The notes under the pieces are model-generated. The model was not told the origin of the DNA. It did no database searches and saw only the letters and a program-made list of their open reading frames with translations. From Hortaea werneckii (taxonomy: Eukaryota; Ascomycota; Dothideomycetes; Mycosphaerellales; Teratosphaeriaceae), in assembly GCA_037044905.1 (NCBI GenBank), contig JBAOKB010000158.1, positions 1-64,000 on the forward strand: a stretch of 64,000 bases of DNA, written 5' to 3'. Shown here piece after piece: positions 21,519 to 32,929 of this stretch (position 1 is the first letter of the stretch; every line of letters begins with the position of its first letter). A program made the position numbers and the translations under genes.

Positions 21519-22610
21519 CTACTGCACCCTCTTTACTTCCAGCTTGCCTTCAGCTCCATCAGCAAGGGCGACAGATTGCCCGCTCTCCAGACGCTTGAGC
21601 CACTTGTTACTCTCGTACTGTGCTGTGAATATCGACATTCCCAAGACGGGCGCAGCAGAGTCAGAGATCTGGTCGTGAGACCAAGTCCATCGACCGAAAG
21701 ACCAGTTGAGTATATACCTTGATCGGCCACTCTCTACCCCATTGACCTGCAGTCCGTCAGACCCTTTCGCCGGACTTGAAGAGTATAGTACCGCCTTGAT
21801 GCGGTACACTTCGTCCTTGGGTGCGGATTTGAGGAGACCGTCAAGCTTGGCGAGATCCACGCTGGCGTTGGGATCGGTTGATGTCAGCGTAACGGATAGA
21901 CACTCCATCTCTGACATATGGCCGTGCTTGTGGTCGTGGTCGTGACCTGACTCCTCCATCCAGGACCGAGCCATTTTCGGGTCGAAACCAAACAGCAGCT
22001 CCTTACTCAGCCAGCCCCTGTCGCTCTTCGTCTGTGGCGTGTCAACGTCCAAGTCGCCGAGCTTGTCGAGGAAAAGATCGAACGCCCGCTCGTCTAGCCC
22101 TTCCCATTTGTTAATCACGATCAAGTCCGTCTGCTTCGCTTGCAGTTTCGCCGTGTACGACGTGCTGGCGTAGCCTCCCCAATTTTCTGCATCGATCACG
22201 GAAACGATGCCATCTAACTCGTAGCGTCCCGTCGCTTTGCTCACACGATTAATCTCGAGCACGAGCTTCAGTGGCTCCGCAGAGCCCGATGTCTCGACTA
22301 TGATCCTATCCGGCTGGTTCTCGCGGTCCAGAGTGGCGAGTGCTTCTTCGATCTGTCCAACGTTCGTGCAGCATATACAATCCCCTAGCAGCTCGCGACT
22401 TCCTGTCATTTCGGCTGCTGCTGCTAGTTGGCTGTCGACGTTGAGATCACCAATCTCATTCTTGATTAGTGCGAGCTTGTATCCTGGGTTTTCTGCCCGG
22501 AGTTGAGGGACGAGGTTGAGAATTAGAGTGGTTTTGCCTGAGCCTGCAAAGCCTGTGATGATTGTGATGGGGATACGGCGATCAGCCGGAGGGACAGTCG
22601 ATGTGGCCAT
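21519..22610 (-). CDS. ZNG1: CobW/COG0523 GTPase, zinc chaperone ZNG1-like
   Basis: Single exon, 363 residues. Walker A is GFAGSGKTT (about residues 20-28). The metal-binding CICC motif lies near residue 78. ETSGSAEP (switch II region), NKWE (guanine specificity, NKxD-like) and a histidine-rich loop HDHDHKHGH follow, then a C-terminal CobW domain (NWSFGRWTW). CobW-family GTPases couple GTP hydrolysis to metal delivery, and the eukaryotic ZNG1 branch delivers zinc to methionine aminopeptidase 1. Assignment to that branch rests on the eukaryotic host and the general architecture. It is divergent from UTP13 with 299 bases between the starts. The frame is intact and the start is the first Met of the conserved reading frame. 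Confidence 0.88.
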   Translation of the reverse strand: MATSTVPPADRRIPITIITGFAGSGKTTLILNLVPQLRAENPGYKLALIKNEIGDLNVDSQLAAAAEMTGSRELLGDCICCTNVGQIEEALATLDRENQPDRIIVETSGSAEPLKLVLEINRVSKATGRYELDGIVSVIDAENWGGYASTSYTAKLQAKQTDLIVINKWEGLDERAFDLFLDKLGDLDVDTPQTKSDRGWLSKELLFGFDPKMARSWMEESGHDHDHKHGHMSEMECLSVTLTSTDPNASVDLAKLDGLLKSAPKDEVYRIKAVLYSSSPAKGSDGLQVNGVESGRSRYILNWSFGRWTWSHDQISDSAAPVLGMSIFTAQYESNKWLKRLESGQSVALADGAEGKLEVKRVQ

Positions 22611-22909
22611 GTTGGATATAGAAATTTGATCGGTGTCCTCAGGTCTTCATATGGTTGTGACTACTTAAGGTAGACAAGCCAACATCAACAGCTAAAGTTT
22701 TGGTGAGTCCCGGTGGCTCCTTCCTAGATGGGAATAGCGCGCAGCGATGTAGGCGGTGTATGCAGATGCAGACCGCGGCTGGCAGAATTTCAGAAAAGTT
22801 CAAGATTGGAGCGGCTTTGGCGGTAGATAGAGGTCGCAACCTAACCCAAGCTTCTATACCAACCCAGGCCGGTTAACTTGCTAGCCTAACAGGAGCTCGA
22901 GGCTCCGAG

Positions 22910-25881
22910 ATGGCGTACAAGGCAGATGTCAAGACCACCTTTGAGCCAAGACACGTCATCCAGCCCATCTACACCGGCGGCAGTGTTGCGCTCAGTCAAG
23001 ATGGGCGAGTTTTGGCGAGTTCACTGGGCGAGGAAGTGTTGCTTACAGACCTCAACAATGGCGAACACCTGGCGCGCATAGAAGGAGTGAGTGCGACGGT
23101 CGCGCGACAAAATGCGAAGACTGACGATTGACCAAGACATAGGACGGCGAACCCGTGACCACTCTAGCCCTCACACCCGATACGAGTTATCTCGCAGTAT
23201 GCTCTCGATCCTTGTCGATGCGTATATATGCACTGCAGCCTTCACAGTCCCTCGATGAAGGCATAGACGCACGGCTGCTACGAACTCTGAAACCTCATTC
23301 GACACCCGTTGTCACCGTGGCCGTGGATTCGACGAGTTCTTTATTAGCGACTGGCGGCGCCGATGGTGTGGTCAAAGTCTGGGACTTGCGAGGAGGCTAT
23401 ACTACCCATACCTTCCATGGACACAGCGGCGTCATCTCCGCCTTGCATTTCTTCCAGGTCGATCCTGCGGATATTGAACCGTCTTCCAAGAGCAAGAAGA
23501 AAAAGAGCAAGCAGCGGAGTGCAGAAGATGAGGAGGCGCAGCTGGATGAGGCGACCGCAGGCTACAGACTTGCTTCTGCGGGCGAAGATGGCAGGGTGAG
23601 AGTATGGGATCTGCATAAGCGGAAAAGTGCAGCAGCATTGGACGGGCATGTCTCAGTGGTTCGGAGCCTGAGTTACTCACCTGAGTTGAAGGTACTGCTG
23701 TCAGCTAGTCGGGACAAGACGGTGGCCTTGTGGGATGCAAAGTCATGGCAGCAGATGTCTACCGTCGCTGTGCTCGAGGGAATTGAAAGCGCTGGCTTTG
23801 TAGCGGGCGGACGCTTTTTCTACACCGGAGGTGAGACTGCGCGTCTGCGTCTTTGGAGCACTGAGGCTGGCGTGGAGATCACGCAGGAACAGGAGCAAGG
23901 CGTGGAAACGGAGGCTATCATCGACGTTCAACAGCATGACGGACTGCCATTCCTGTTATCTGTGCACGCAGACCAAACTCTCGTCCAGCATTCGCTTCAG
24001 CCATTGCAGACTTTGGAGTCCTCTCCAGCGCAACAAATATCACCACTGCCTGTGATACGGCGAATTTCAGGCACCCACGACGAAATTATCGATCTTGCGT
24101 ACGTTGGTTCTGAACGGAACTTCATGGCACTTGCGACGAACCTCGAAGACATTCGTCTGATCTCTCTGTCATCGGGCGATGCTTCGACACAGGCCTCATC
24201 ATATTTTGGAGCAGATGTGGGCTTGCTGAAGGGCCACTCTGACATTATCATCACACTCTCTGTTGATTGGTCGGGTCACTGGTTGGCAACTGGAGCGAAG
24301 GACAACACAGCTAAACTTTGGCGTCTGGATCCTGTCAATGGCGACTTCTCATGTTACGCGACTTTTACCGGCCATGCTGAAAGCATAGGGGCGGCGTCAT
24401 TGCCCACGGCAGCACCCCCTACAGGCTCCAAAGAATACTCCGACCCGCTCAAGCACCCACCAAAATTCCTCATCACAGGTAGTCAGGATAAGACGGTCAA
24501 ACGATGGGATATCAGCACGCAGCCCGGCAAGGTGCCAAGAGCTGCCTACACCCGCAAGGCACATGACAAGGACATCAACGCCATTGCGACCTCGCCTTCT
24601 TCAACTTCACCCCTGTTTGCATCAGCATCGCAAGATCGGACTGTAAAGATCTGGGATGTAGAGTCTGGCGAGGCGATCGGAGTGCTCAGAGGCCACAAAC
24701 GCGGTGTCTGGTCGGTCGCCTTCTCTCCGCCAAGCACACCGGCTCTTACCACTGGAGAAAGTGGTGGTGCTAGCAGCTCCAAGGGGATGGTCGTGACGGG
24801 ATCTGGAGACAAGACGGTTCGTGTTTGGAGCTTAAGTGATTACAGCTGTCTGCGAACATTTGAAGGGCACGTCAATAGCGTGCTGAAGGTGGTCTGGCTT
24901 CCGCCACCAAAAGACAGTCGAAGCAAGTCGAGCAGAGGCGTACAAGTAGCCAGCGCTGCTGGCGATGGACTTGTCAAGGTGTGGGACGCCCAGGAGGGCG
25001 AGTGTGCTGCTACTCTAGACAACCACATTGATCGAGTGTGGGCGCTCGCCGTTAAGCCTTCGCCCGTTACAGGTAAAGAGAGTGTCAAAGGGCAATCTTC
25101 TGAAGACACAGCAATGGTTGAGGGCGATGAAGAGCAAGCTGCCTCGGACGAACCAACTCTCGAGCTCGTTTCCGGCTCTGCCGACAGCACATTAACATTC
25201 TGGAACGACACGACCGCCACCACCGCCCTAGAAGCCTCGACACAAGCGACACAGCGAGTAGAGCAGGATCAGGAGCTGCAAAATCACATCCGATCGAGCA
25301 ACTACAGAGAAGCTATAGTGCTTGCGCTGCAGCTTAACCACCCCAAACGACTGCTGGACCTCTTCTCTACCGTAGTGAACGGTCCGCACGAAGCTGGCAG
25401 TTTTGTCGGCAAAAAGGGTGTCGATGAAGTGATTTCTTCTTTGAGCGACAGCCAACTCTGGAACCTGCTTCGACGAGTCCGGGACTGGAACGCCAATGCC
25501 CGCACCCATAATGTCGCACAGCACGTTCTGTACGCTATCCTCCGCCTCATTCCCCGTGAGCGGTTGGTCAGCCTGCGTACTCGTCGCCGCAAGGCTTCTG
25601 CGGCAGATGAGGAAGTGGAAGCAGGTTTGACCGATGCTATGGCTCAGCTTAGTACGAAGGACAAGAACAAGGAGAGCGTCAAAGATGTCGTAGATGGTCT
25701 TAAGGCTTACTCCCAGCGGCATTACGACCGTTTGGATAAGACGGCCGATGAGCGGTTCGTGCTTCTGTGGGCTTTGCAGCAGATGGACAGCGTAGGAGGT
25801 GATGCTGTAAGTCGTGGCCTGACGATGAACGGTGATGCTGCCGACCAAGGGGACATGGTGATGTTGGATGGCGGTACTTAG
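22910..25881 (+). CDS. UTP13: U3 snoRNP WD40 protein Utp13
   Basis: Exon 1 is 22910-23086 and exon 2 is 23143-25881; the intron is 56 nt (gtgagt...acatag). The product is 971 residues. It begins with KTTFEPRHVIQPIYTGGSVA, followed by two tandem WD40 propellers with repeated GH/WD units (LATGGADGVVKVWDLRGGY, LITGSQDKTVKRWDIS, FASASQDRTVKIWDVESG, VVTGSGDKTVRVWSL). The C-terminal Utp13 domain reads NHIRSSNYREAIVLALQLNH and LWNLLRRVRDWN. Utp13 belongs to the UTP-B subcomplex of the nucleolar small-subunit processome and acts in 18S pre-rRNA processing. Insertions between blades are Lys/Ser/Glu-rich. The frame is intact and length is close to the usual 800-950 residues. Confidence 0.94.
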
Positions 25882-26325
25882 GATTAGATTGTACGATATT
25901 CGTTCTCCCACACTTTGACGCACGCCACGTAATCACACGTCTCCCAGTTATTCACTCCTGTTGCATTTCCCGCGGTAGCACCAAAGTCACTACTGCTGCA
26001 GCTGCGCGAGACGGATGCATGTTGCATGGTTGATGGGAAATGTGATAGATCGTTCCTGCGGGCCGCTTGGTCTGAGCGCATCAAGCTGCTGCGCTGCACC
26101 TCTTTGAACGTTACTTCACGTCCTCGAGACCTTTTTCTTTGGGGTCGCTATTTTGCACATGCGTCTTTTCGTACTGTATTTCCTGGGATCATGTTAAATA
26201 TGTACTGCTGCCTAAATTCATGGAGTTAGGATGTTTTGACGGCCTCGATGCCTTCTTGAAAATACTTTGATTTTTGCGGCAAGGATCCCAGACCACTGCA
26301 GTCTTTGAACGCTTAACGACAGAAC
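25882..26325. promoter_or_regulatory. UTP13 3' end and upstream region of the glycosylase gene
   Basis: About 440 bases. No recognisable site. It carries the terminator region of UTP13 and the promoter of the MBD4-like gene, both on the plus strand. Confidence 0.4.
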
Positions 26326-29300
26326 ATGGCGAAGAAGCGGCAACGTCACTCGCAAAGCAATCCTGCCAATGAAGCGTCCGCTCAGTCTTCACCTAAGAAG
26401 CAGAAGCTGGGCGACGGCCATGCGCACCAGCCGGGACCTAGCACACCGTCTGCGAATACTAATGTCAAGGGACACAATCGGACAGGACCAAGTGATGACC
26501 GAGAAGACCAAGTACAGATCTCTGTCGCCAAACCTCCTTCTGCGGAAGCTCCGAGCCATCTCAGTAGAAAGCAGCGGAAAAGATGGCGCAAACGGCTCGA
26601 AGAAGCCGGCGAAGCAGCCGCAGCCCAATACGCCGCTCAGGCTTTTGCGGAAGGGAATTCCCAGCAGGCCTTGTCTCCTTCTATTCAGCCTTCAGTACCT
26701 AAGCCGGTCGCGGATGATAGTGTCAGGCAGCCTGTCAGCAAGGATTTGATGCGCAAAGTTACGGCTACTACTCTTGCCACTCCGCCGAGGAAACGGTGGG
26801 TTGAGAGGGATGCTCCGCCATTGAGGAAATCGAAGCTTGAGGATCTGAAGGGAACTGGAGGGACTGGGGATTTAGCAGGTGCGAGGGAAGGGACGTCTTA
26901 TCAAGTGGGATCGGCTGGCCAAGTTGCGCCGCAGAAAGGCGTCTCTAAGGCTTCCGAGGGTGCATCTACGCCCAAACCATTAGTGAAGTCTGTACCAAAT
27001 AGCCAGGCTCGGCAAAATGCCTCGACAGTTGGAAAGCTGTCCGAGTCAGTTGCCGGTTCTCACGATCGGCCATCTGCCTCTGGGAATACGGCAAAAGAAG
27101 ATGCAAGTGGTCATTCAGATATTGAGACGGACGATGCATCTGAAGACTCGTCTAACAACGAGGGTAAAGGAGCCTTTCCCGGACTAGCAAGCTTCAGTAC
27201 AGCGCCTCCGCACGACGATGATGAATCGACAAACTCCGACCCCGCCACTTCATCAGAAGTCAAAGCCAACGCTCCAGCTACCCCCGCTCCCGAAAAGAGT
27301 ACTCTGGAAATCTTGCGGACTGCCTCTGAAAACCCCTATTCTAACTCGGTGCGCACCAGTCCTGTCGCTCCCTCGCTGTCCTCATTCGGTGCCAGCCTTC
27401 GAAATTCCTACGGAGGACCTGGCGGCAGTCTAGCTTTCACGGCCCCTGTGGGAACCAAACCGACGAGTGTCCCGACTACAAATGTACGCGAGGATGTGCG
27501 GACTGTCTTCGATCGCTTCAGTGCGTTCGTCAGTGGTCATGATGGGGATGACAGCGATGATGCCGACGACGATGATGAATCGAGTAGTGACGAGAGCGGT
27601 GTTGTGAAGGTTGCGAGGCCGCTCCGCGGCCAGAAAGATGCGCTGGTTGCTATAAAGTCTCATACTTCATCTTTGAGTGATGTAAAGTCGTTTCTCCCAC
27701 CCGGCGATCCACAGGAAACGGGAACCCGTGGAAAGCATGAAGTGCCAGCTACTGATTCATCGGGAAGTGTTGAGGGGCAGCCAAACCATCACCAAGATGC
27801 AGTTGCGAGAGAAAACACTGACGACGAGAGCGAAGCCGCAAGCGAGTCAGCTGATTCTGACAGCTCAAAATCGACAACGACGGGAACGAAGCCCAATCCT
27901 CAGCTTGACGGAGCCGGCTCTGGTGCCTCTGGTACTCATCAACACAACGCTGCGAATGATCAGCGCGAGAGCTCAATTGAGACTGAAAGTGATGTTGAAG
28001 AGACGAACACTGCACCGTCCGCACCATCCTCATCGTCTGGGCGGGGGAACCATAACATGCATCACGAAGAAGAGCAAGTACCTGTGCACACAGCCATCGA
28101 AGAAGAAGATGGAAGTGTTGAAAGTGCAAGTGAGGATACTTCAGAAGCGGCTGACGTCCTGGATCAGTCGTCTAAGAGTGCAGCTTCGGCTTCGAAAGCA
28201 GGCAAAGACGATGATATTGTGCCCAACGTCACCTTCGAGAATGGGGAGCAAAGCTTGATTGAAGACGATTCTGCAGGCGAAGCAGAAAGCGAAGCAGAGG
28301 AAGGAAAATCATCCTTGGACATGAGGCCTGCTTCTCCTGTGAGAAGTAGTCTAGATGCCTCTGTCAAGACTAATGGGCGCTCGAAGATTATTACTACATC
28401 ACAGAGTCTGCAACATCCTGAGGAAGCTCGTACGTCGCCTCCAGTTCATAAGGCTGAGTCGATGATGCAGACCAACGATGAACCTCTAAATGATCTGTCT
28501 CATAATTCTATTGAGGCGCATACTGATGGAACGACAAATATGGCCGCACCAAGAGATCAGTCGGCTGAGCACAAGGGAGTCGATGAGGCAGCGACTTCAG
28601 AAGACTCATCTGAGTCTGAGGGTGACAATGATGAGAACTGGCCCTCTTTACTTCTGCATCGCTCTTCCGTGTCACATTCATCTCCGCAGACCACTCGTTC
28701 TCGGCATTCCCGGGATCATGAGCCAGACAGTGGAAAGGATTCAAGCAATGAGGAGGACGATACCCCTGCGAGCCAAATTCAGCGCGAACTCGGCCAGGAA
28801 CAGACTGATCCCGCTTCGTCTGGGACGGTGCTTGTTCCAGATAGCGCAAATACAAGTCAGCAGACCAAAGGCGTCAACGGTCATGTTGTCGACCATCAGT
28901 CTAATGGAGACGATGATGAGACAGATGATGCTGATGCAAGAGTTCAATCCTCCCAGGCAGACGAAGGGCGCACTGTATCCGCACGGACGCCCGCAGCATT
29001 CACGCCTATCAACGCAGCAGCTGACGCTCAATCACAAGCTAACATCGGTTCACGGTCGACCGGCGCTAAACCAAACAACAAGAAACAGATCTCTTTTTTA
29101 GGCCAACGACCTGGCTCAGCGGGCTCCGCACCGGCTCATCCAGCTCCCTTTCCTGATCGAATGGAAGACGATGATATCAATCAGACCATCGATGAGATCT
29201 CAAGGGACGTCTTGAAGAACTCCACTCGCCCCTTGCCACCAAGTAAGAATTTAAACCTCTCTGCGCGCACGAATGCCGATGATCCGGACGCCGGTGACCT

Positions 29301-31272
29301 GACCATTGATCCCAGTCTTCACGAGCTAGAACTTGCAGCCCATCATCGAGTCGCGAAGGAAGTGTCTATTCCCCTGCCGGATCCGGCTTTGTTTAAGAAT
29401 GTGATTGTTTATTGCTCGAGAGAAGTGCCTATGTTTAAGCCCCAGCTGGAAGCTGGTCTTTCTTCATTGAAAAGGGCAGGAATGGATGTAGGGGACGACA
29501 GCGATGCACCTGGTACAGAGGTGACGCGGAACAGTGATTGTAAGACTGATGATCAGCATCAGGATACGAATATGTTAGGAGTCGGATTGCCACTGCTACG
29601 GAGACAGAACTCCTCCAGCTCGCTCAGTGAGCTTGGACCCTCGCCGAGTCCTCCTGGGAGGCAAAACAAGGGATCGTCAGAAATGGACAATCAGTCTGAA
29701 CGAGTAGCAGACGAGCCAAAGAATCCACAAGAGGATCTTCCGCTGGTTGGGACTGGCGGGGACGAATTCGAAGATGTTGTCACTGCGCAAGAAGAAGACA
29801 CGAAAAGAGACGTCGTCCCGCCTACTGAACTGCGTAAGAAGCGGAAGATGACCGGAATGACTAGCAAGCATTTCTCTCCACCAAAGCGAACCACCAGAGC
29901 AAGAGCGAAGACCGAAACACCGATACAAACCCCATCTGAAGAGACCGAACAAGCCATCGTCCCAGACGACGGGAGAGGAACAGCAGCAGAACCCACCTCG
30001 GACGCTGCAGAGCCTCCTACTCCATCAGCCAAGAAGACAAGACCAAAACGAAAAGCCACCGGCAAAAAAAGCAACCACTTCCTCCCCTTCGACCTCCTGG
30101 ATCGTGTCGACCTCCCCCCTCCACCACCACAATCTTCCACCTCCAGCCCCGCCCGTCCCCGTCCCACCCCAGGCATCTCCCGCGCCCCCATACCCCCCAT
30201 CTCCTCCCCCACCTTCGGCATCATCCAAGAAAAACTCCACCAGGAACCCTTCTGGCTCCTAATCGCCACGACCTTCCTAAACCAGACTTCCGGCCGCGCA
30301 GCCGTCCCCGTCTTCTGGGCCCTGAAAACCCGTTTCCCCACCCCTGACGCCCTGGCTCAGGCTGAGTATGAGGTCGTGTTGGAGATGATTCGGCATTTGG
30401 GACTGCAGAGGCAGAGGGCTAAGAGGGTTATTGCTATGGCGAAGTGTTGGAGGGATGATCCGCCGAGGGTCGGGAGGAGGTTTCGGACGAAGGATTATCC
30501 CGCTAAGGGGGATCATGTGGGGTTTAATGTTAGGGGGCGTGAGGGGAAGGGGAGGGGGAAGGGGACGAAGGGGAAGCAGAAGAGACAGGAGGATGAGGAA
30601 GATGAGAAGGAGAAGCAGGAGGATGGAGAAAGGGATCGGGAGCGGGACGGACTGGAGAAGAAGGATCCTGATGTTAGTGGGTCCGCTGTCGCAGGCTTGG
30701 AAGGCGATACGCCCGAATGCAAAGGCTCCCTCGAAATCGGCCATATCCCCGGCTGCGGCCGCTACGCGTACGACAGCTGGCGCATCTTCTGCCGCGATGT
30801 CCTGCGCGGCGTGGCTGAGGATTACAATGGGAAGGGTGCCATCCCTCCTACTCCTTTACCTTCCGCTTCTACTCTCCCTCCCTCAGCTGGCGAAGCTGAG
30901 GCTCCCACTCCCACTCCCACCTCGCACCACCCTCCTCCTCCTATTACACATCCCCATAACGCCCCACCCAACCAACCCACGGAACAACAACCGCCACCTT
31001 TCGAACCAGAATGGAAACGCGTCCTCCCCCAAGATAAAGAGCTAATCGCCACCCTGCGCTGGATGTGGTTACGGGAAGGTTGGATCTGGGATCCCTCTGA
31101 TGGGGCTAAGAGGCTTGCGACTCCGGAGGAAATGGAACGGGCGAGGAAGGGGGAGATGGAGGTTCAGGATTCTAAAGAGAAGAAGTTCGCGGAGAGGGCT
31201 GTTGGTCGTGGTGTTGAGGGGGATGGTGGTGGTGGTGCTGAGGATGGTGGTGGTGGTGGTGTTGGTGGATGA
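26326..31272 (+). CDS. MBD4-like HhH-GPD DNA glycosylase with very long disordered N-terminus
   Basis: One uninterrupted frame of 1648 residues. The catalytic domain is C-terminal: EPFWLLIATTFLNQTSGRAA (about 1306-1325), AEYEVVLEMIRHLGLQRQRA, then helix-hairpin-helix IGHIPGCGRYAYDSWRIFC with Asp1483 in the position of the MBD4 catalytic aspartate. A closing helix ELIATLRWMWLREGW follows. This matches mismatch-specific thymine/uracil glycosylases of the MBD4-like group, which act in base-excision repair. Two charged or Pro-rich insertions interrupt the domain. The first roughly 1250 residues are low complexity (Ser, Asp, Glu, Pro, Thr), with Lys-rich patches and no domain I recognise; an MBD is not seen. 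Typical fungal homologues are much shorter (family knowledge). Either the N-terminus is a lineage-specific extension or two genes have fused. The extreme C-terminus is poly-Gly. Confidence 0.85.
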   Translation: MAKKRQRHSQSNPANEASAQSSPKKQKLGDGHAHQPGPSTPSANTNVKGHNRTGPSDDREDQVQISVAKPPSAEAPSHLSRKQRKRWRKRLEEAGEAAAAQYAAQAFAEGNSQQALSPSIQPSVPKPVADDSVRQPVSKDLMRKVTATTLATPPRKRWVERDAPPLRKSKLEDLKGTGGTGDLAGAREGTSYQVGSAGQVAPQKGVSKASEGASTPKPLVKSVPNSQARQNASTVGKLSESVAGSHDRPSASGNTAKEDASGHSDIETDDASEDSSNNEGKGAFPGLASFSTAPPHDDDESTNSDPATSSEVKANAPATPAPEKSTLEILRTASENPYSNSVRTSPVAPSLSSFGASLRNSYGGPGGSLAFTAPVGTKPTSVPTTNVREDVRTVFDRFSAFVSGHDGDDSDDADDDDESSSDESGVVKVARPLRGQKDALVAIKSHTSSLSDVKSFLPPGDPQETGTRGKHEVPATDSSGSVEGQPNHHQDAVARENTDDESEAASESADSDSSKSTTTGTKPNPQLDGAGSGASGTHQHNAANDQRESSIETESDVEETNTAPSAPSSSSGRGNHNMHHEEEQVPVHTAIEEEDGSVESASEDTSEAADVLDQSSKSAASASKAGKDDDIVPNVTFENGEQSLIEDDSAGEAESEAEEGKSSLDMRPASPVRSSLDASVKTNGRSKIITTSQSLQHPEEARTSPPVHKAESMMQTNDEPLNDLSHNSIEAHTDGTTNMAAPRDQSAEHKGVDEAATSEDSSESEGDNDENWPSLLLHRSSVSHSSPQTTRSRHSRDHEPDSGKDSSNEEDDTPASQIQRELGQEQTDPASSGTVLVPDSANTSQQTKGVNGHVVDHQSNGDDDETDDADARVQSSQADEGRTVSARTPAAFTPINAAADAQSQANIGSRSTGAKPNNKKQISFLGQRPGSAGSAPAHPAPFPDRMEDDDINQTIDEISRDVLKNSTRPLPPSKNLNLSARTNADDPDAGDLTIDPSLHELELAAHHRVAKEVSIPLPDPALFKNVIVYCSREVPMFKPQLEAGLSSLKRAGMDVGDDSDAPGTEVTRNSDCKTDDQHQDTNMLGVGLPLLRRQNSSSSLSELGPSPSPPGRQNKGSSEMDNQSERVADEPKNPQEDLPLVGTGGDEFEDVVTAQEEDTKRDVVPPTELRKKRKMTGMTSKHFSPPKRTTRARAKTETPIQTPSEETEQAIVPDDGRGTAAEPTSDAAEPPTPSAKKTRPKRKATGKKSNHFLPFDLLDRVDLPPPPPQSSTSSPARPRPTPGISRAPIPPISSPTFGIIQEKLHQEPFWLLIATTFLNQTSGRAAVPVFWALKTRFPTPDALAQAEYEVVLEMIRHLGLQRQRAKRVIAMAKCWRDDPPRVGRRFRTKDYPAKGDHVGFNVRGREGKGRGKGTKGKQKRQEDEEDEKEKQEDGERDRERDGLEKKDPDVSGSAVAGLEGDTPECKGSLEIGHIPGCGRYAYDSWRIFCRDVLRGVAEDYNGKGAIPPTPLPSASTLPPSAGEAEAPTPTPTSHHPPPPITHPHNAPPNQPTEQQPPPFEPEWKRVLPQDKELIATLRWMWLREGWIWDPSDGAKRLATPEEMERARKGEMEVQDSKEKKFAERAVGRGVEGDGGGGAEDGGGGGVGG

Positions 31273-32030
31273 GTTGGGGTAGGCGTGGGAAATGTCTGAC
31301 TTGTTTTGGGTGGATTCTTCGGGTAGTGTGGCATCGAGGTCACCTTTTCGGTTTTGTGTCCCTGCTTTTCTCTCGTAAGTAGAACTTGAAATAAGGCCTG
31401 CTTTGTGGTTTGGGTGAAACCAGAGTACACTGTTGTCATCAATTGTATCTGATATCACCGGTCCCTGGGACTTAATCCAAGGGGGGGCGAACGGAGAGAG
31501 CCCCGACCGAACGTTTACGGAATTAATGAGACAAGTTTGGTTTTTGTGACTTTTCTTCTTCTTTTGTCTGGATCTTATCGTAAGCTTTCTGTGTGCCCGC
31601 AAGCACCGATTCTCAATATGATCGAATGGAACTTTTCCCATTACCCATCTTCCGGGGTCGTGTGGTCTTTTCTTTGGGTTTTTGGACGGCTCTACACTTT
31701 CTTTTTTTTTTTAAAAAAAAAAAAAAAGAGAAAAACTAAAAAACTTCTAGACGTGAGGAATAAGATCGTTGATCAAATGCATCCGGGATTTGTTTTTTTC
31801 TCATGCAGCTATAGTATACATATCGTGGTCCGGTCTGTCTAACTCTCTTCTCTCACTCCCTTGAACAGAGCCGCCTAGAGAAGTCTTTCCGGTGAGGAAG
31901 GCAAGGACATGGTTATACTTCTTCCCGCCTACGGAGCCATGCTTCCAGCGATGCCCCCGAAACAACTTCTCTATTCCTTCATACCGGACTCTCTTCTCCA
32001 AACCCCCAATCTCCTTTGCGGCCAACCCAT
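31273..32030. other. Convergent 3' interval with T11A15 tract
   Basis: About 760 bases between the glycosylase gene (+) and PRE4 (-). It contains an 11-T/15-A tract at 31702-31727 that could serve as a bidirectional 3'-end signal. No credible gene. Confidence 0.55.
31702..31727. repeat. T11-A15 homopolymer pair
   Basis: Eleven T's immediately followed by fifteen A's, self-complementary over 22 bases, between two convergent genes. Confidence 0.8.
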
Positions 32031-32929
32031 CTACACCGTCTGCGTGCCATACCCCCGAATCGTCTCGGCAAACGCCCAGCTCTGCCCCTCGAGCTTCTCG
32101 TCCGTGCTGAGCTCCACACCCTTCCCATCAATCACCGCCAGGCTGTAGGCGGGCATACTCCGCGCGTCGCGGTAGAAGAGCACCTTCATGCATTCCCGCA
32201 CCGCCTCGACCGCCTTCTCCCGTGTCAGTTCCTTCACGTGGCTTTCGTCCGGCACGACGGTGCGCAGGATCGGTTGGGCCAGGTGCGCGCCGAACCCCGT
32301 CGCCAGCGTCGGTGCGCTGTACGTCGTCCCCAGTAAGTCGGCCGAGGCGAGGAAAGGGTTGTTCTTGTCGTCGAGCCCGGCAACGAGAAGTGCGTTCCAC
32401 AGCGGGTTGAAGTCGGATCGTCGCTTGTACATGACCTTGCTGAGGTAGGTGTGTAGGTTGTTGGCGCCCATCAGGCTCTTGTCGTCTTTCTCATCATCGG
32501 CGGAGCTCGAGCCACCCCCGTAGTTCTCTTCCACGTCCAGGCTCAGCAGTAGGCGGTCAATGTATTGCATATCGCTGACGTCGCCGCCGAAGCCGACGAC
32601 GGCTTTCCGGTTGAAGCGCTTCAGGCGCTTGACGTCGGTGAAGCGGGCCAGGGAGCCGTAAGAGGCAAGGTTGTCGGCGGCGATGACGACGCCGTCGCGG
32701 AACTTGACGGCGACGACGGATGTACCGGTGACGATGGGGGATTGGGTGTGGGTGGTGGGGAGGGCAGAGGGGTTTTGGGTGCCGCCGTGGGAGGAGGGGA
32801 GGTAGGCGGGGTTGTAGTGGCCGTAGATGTCGTCGCGGGGCTGGGAGAATTAGCATCAGCACGAGGGTAGCGGGTATATGGGTGTGTATCTCGACATACC
32901 CGGCCCCAGGCCTGTGGGAGGTGGTTCAT
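32031..32929 (-). CDS. PRE4: 20S proteasome beta-7 subunit (Pre4)
   Basis: Exon 1 is 32929-32900 (10 codons, MNHLPQAWGR), the intron is 32899-32841 (59 nt), and exon 2 is 32840-32031. The product is 279 residues. After a Pro/Ser/Thr-rich propeptide comes QSPIVTGTSVVAVKFRDGVV, then IAADNLASYGSLARFTDVKR, VVGFGGDVSDMQYIDRLL, RRSDFNPLWNALLVAGLDD, LATGFGAHLAQPILR and a C-terminus resembling other Pre4 subunits. The subunit is non-catalytic in most eukaryotes, and its C-terminal extension contacts the opposite ring. A Ser/Asp/Lys-rich insertion (GGGSSSADDEKDDK) follows DVEENY. A start further upstream with another intron is possible but not needed. It is divergent from the HCNGP-like gene. Confidence 0.93.
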
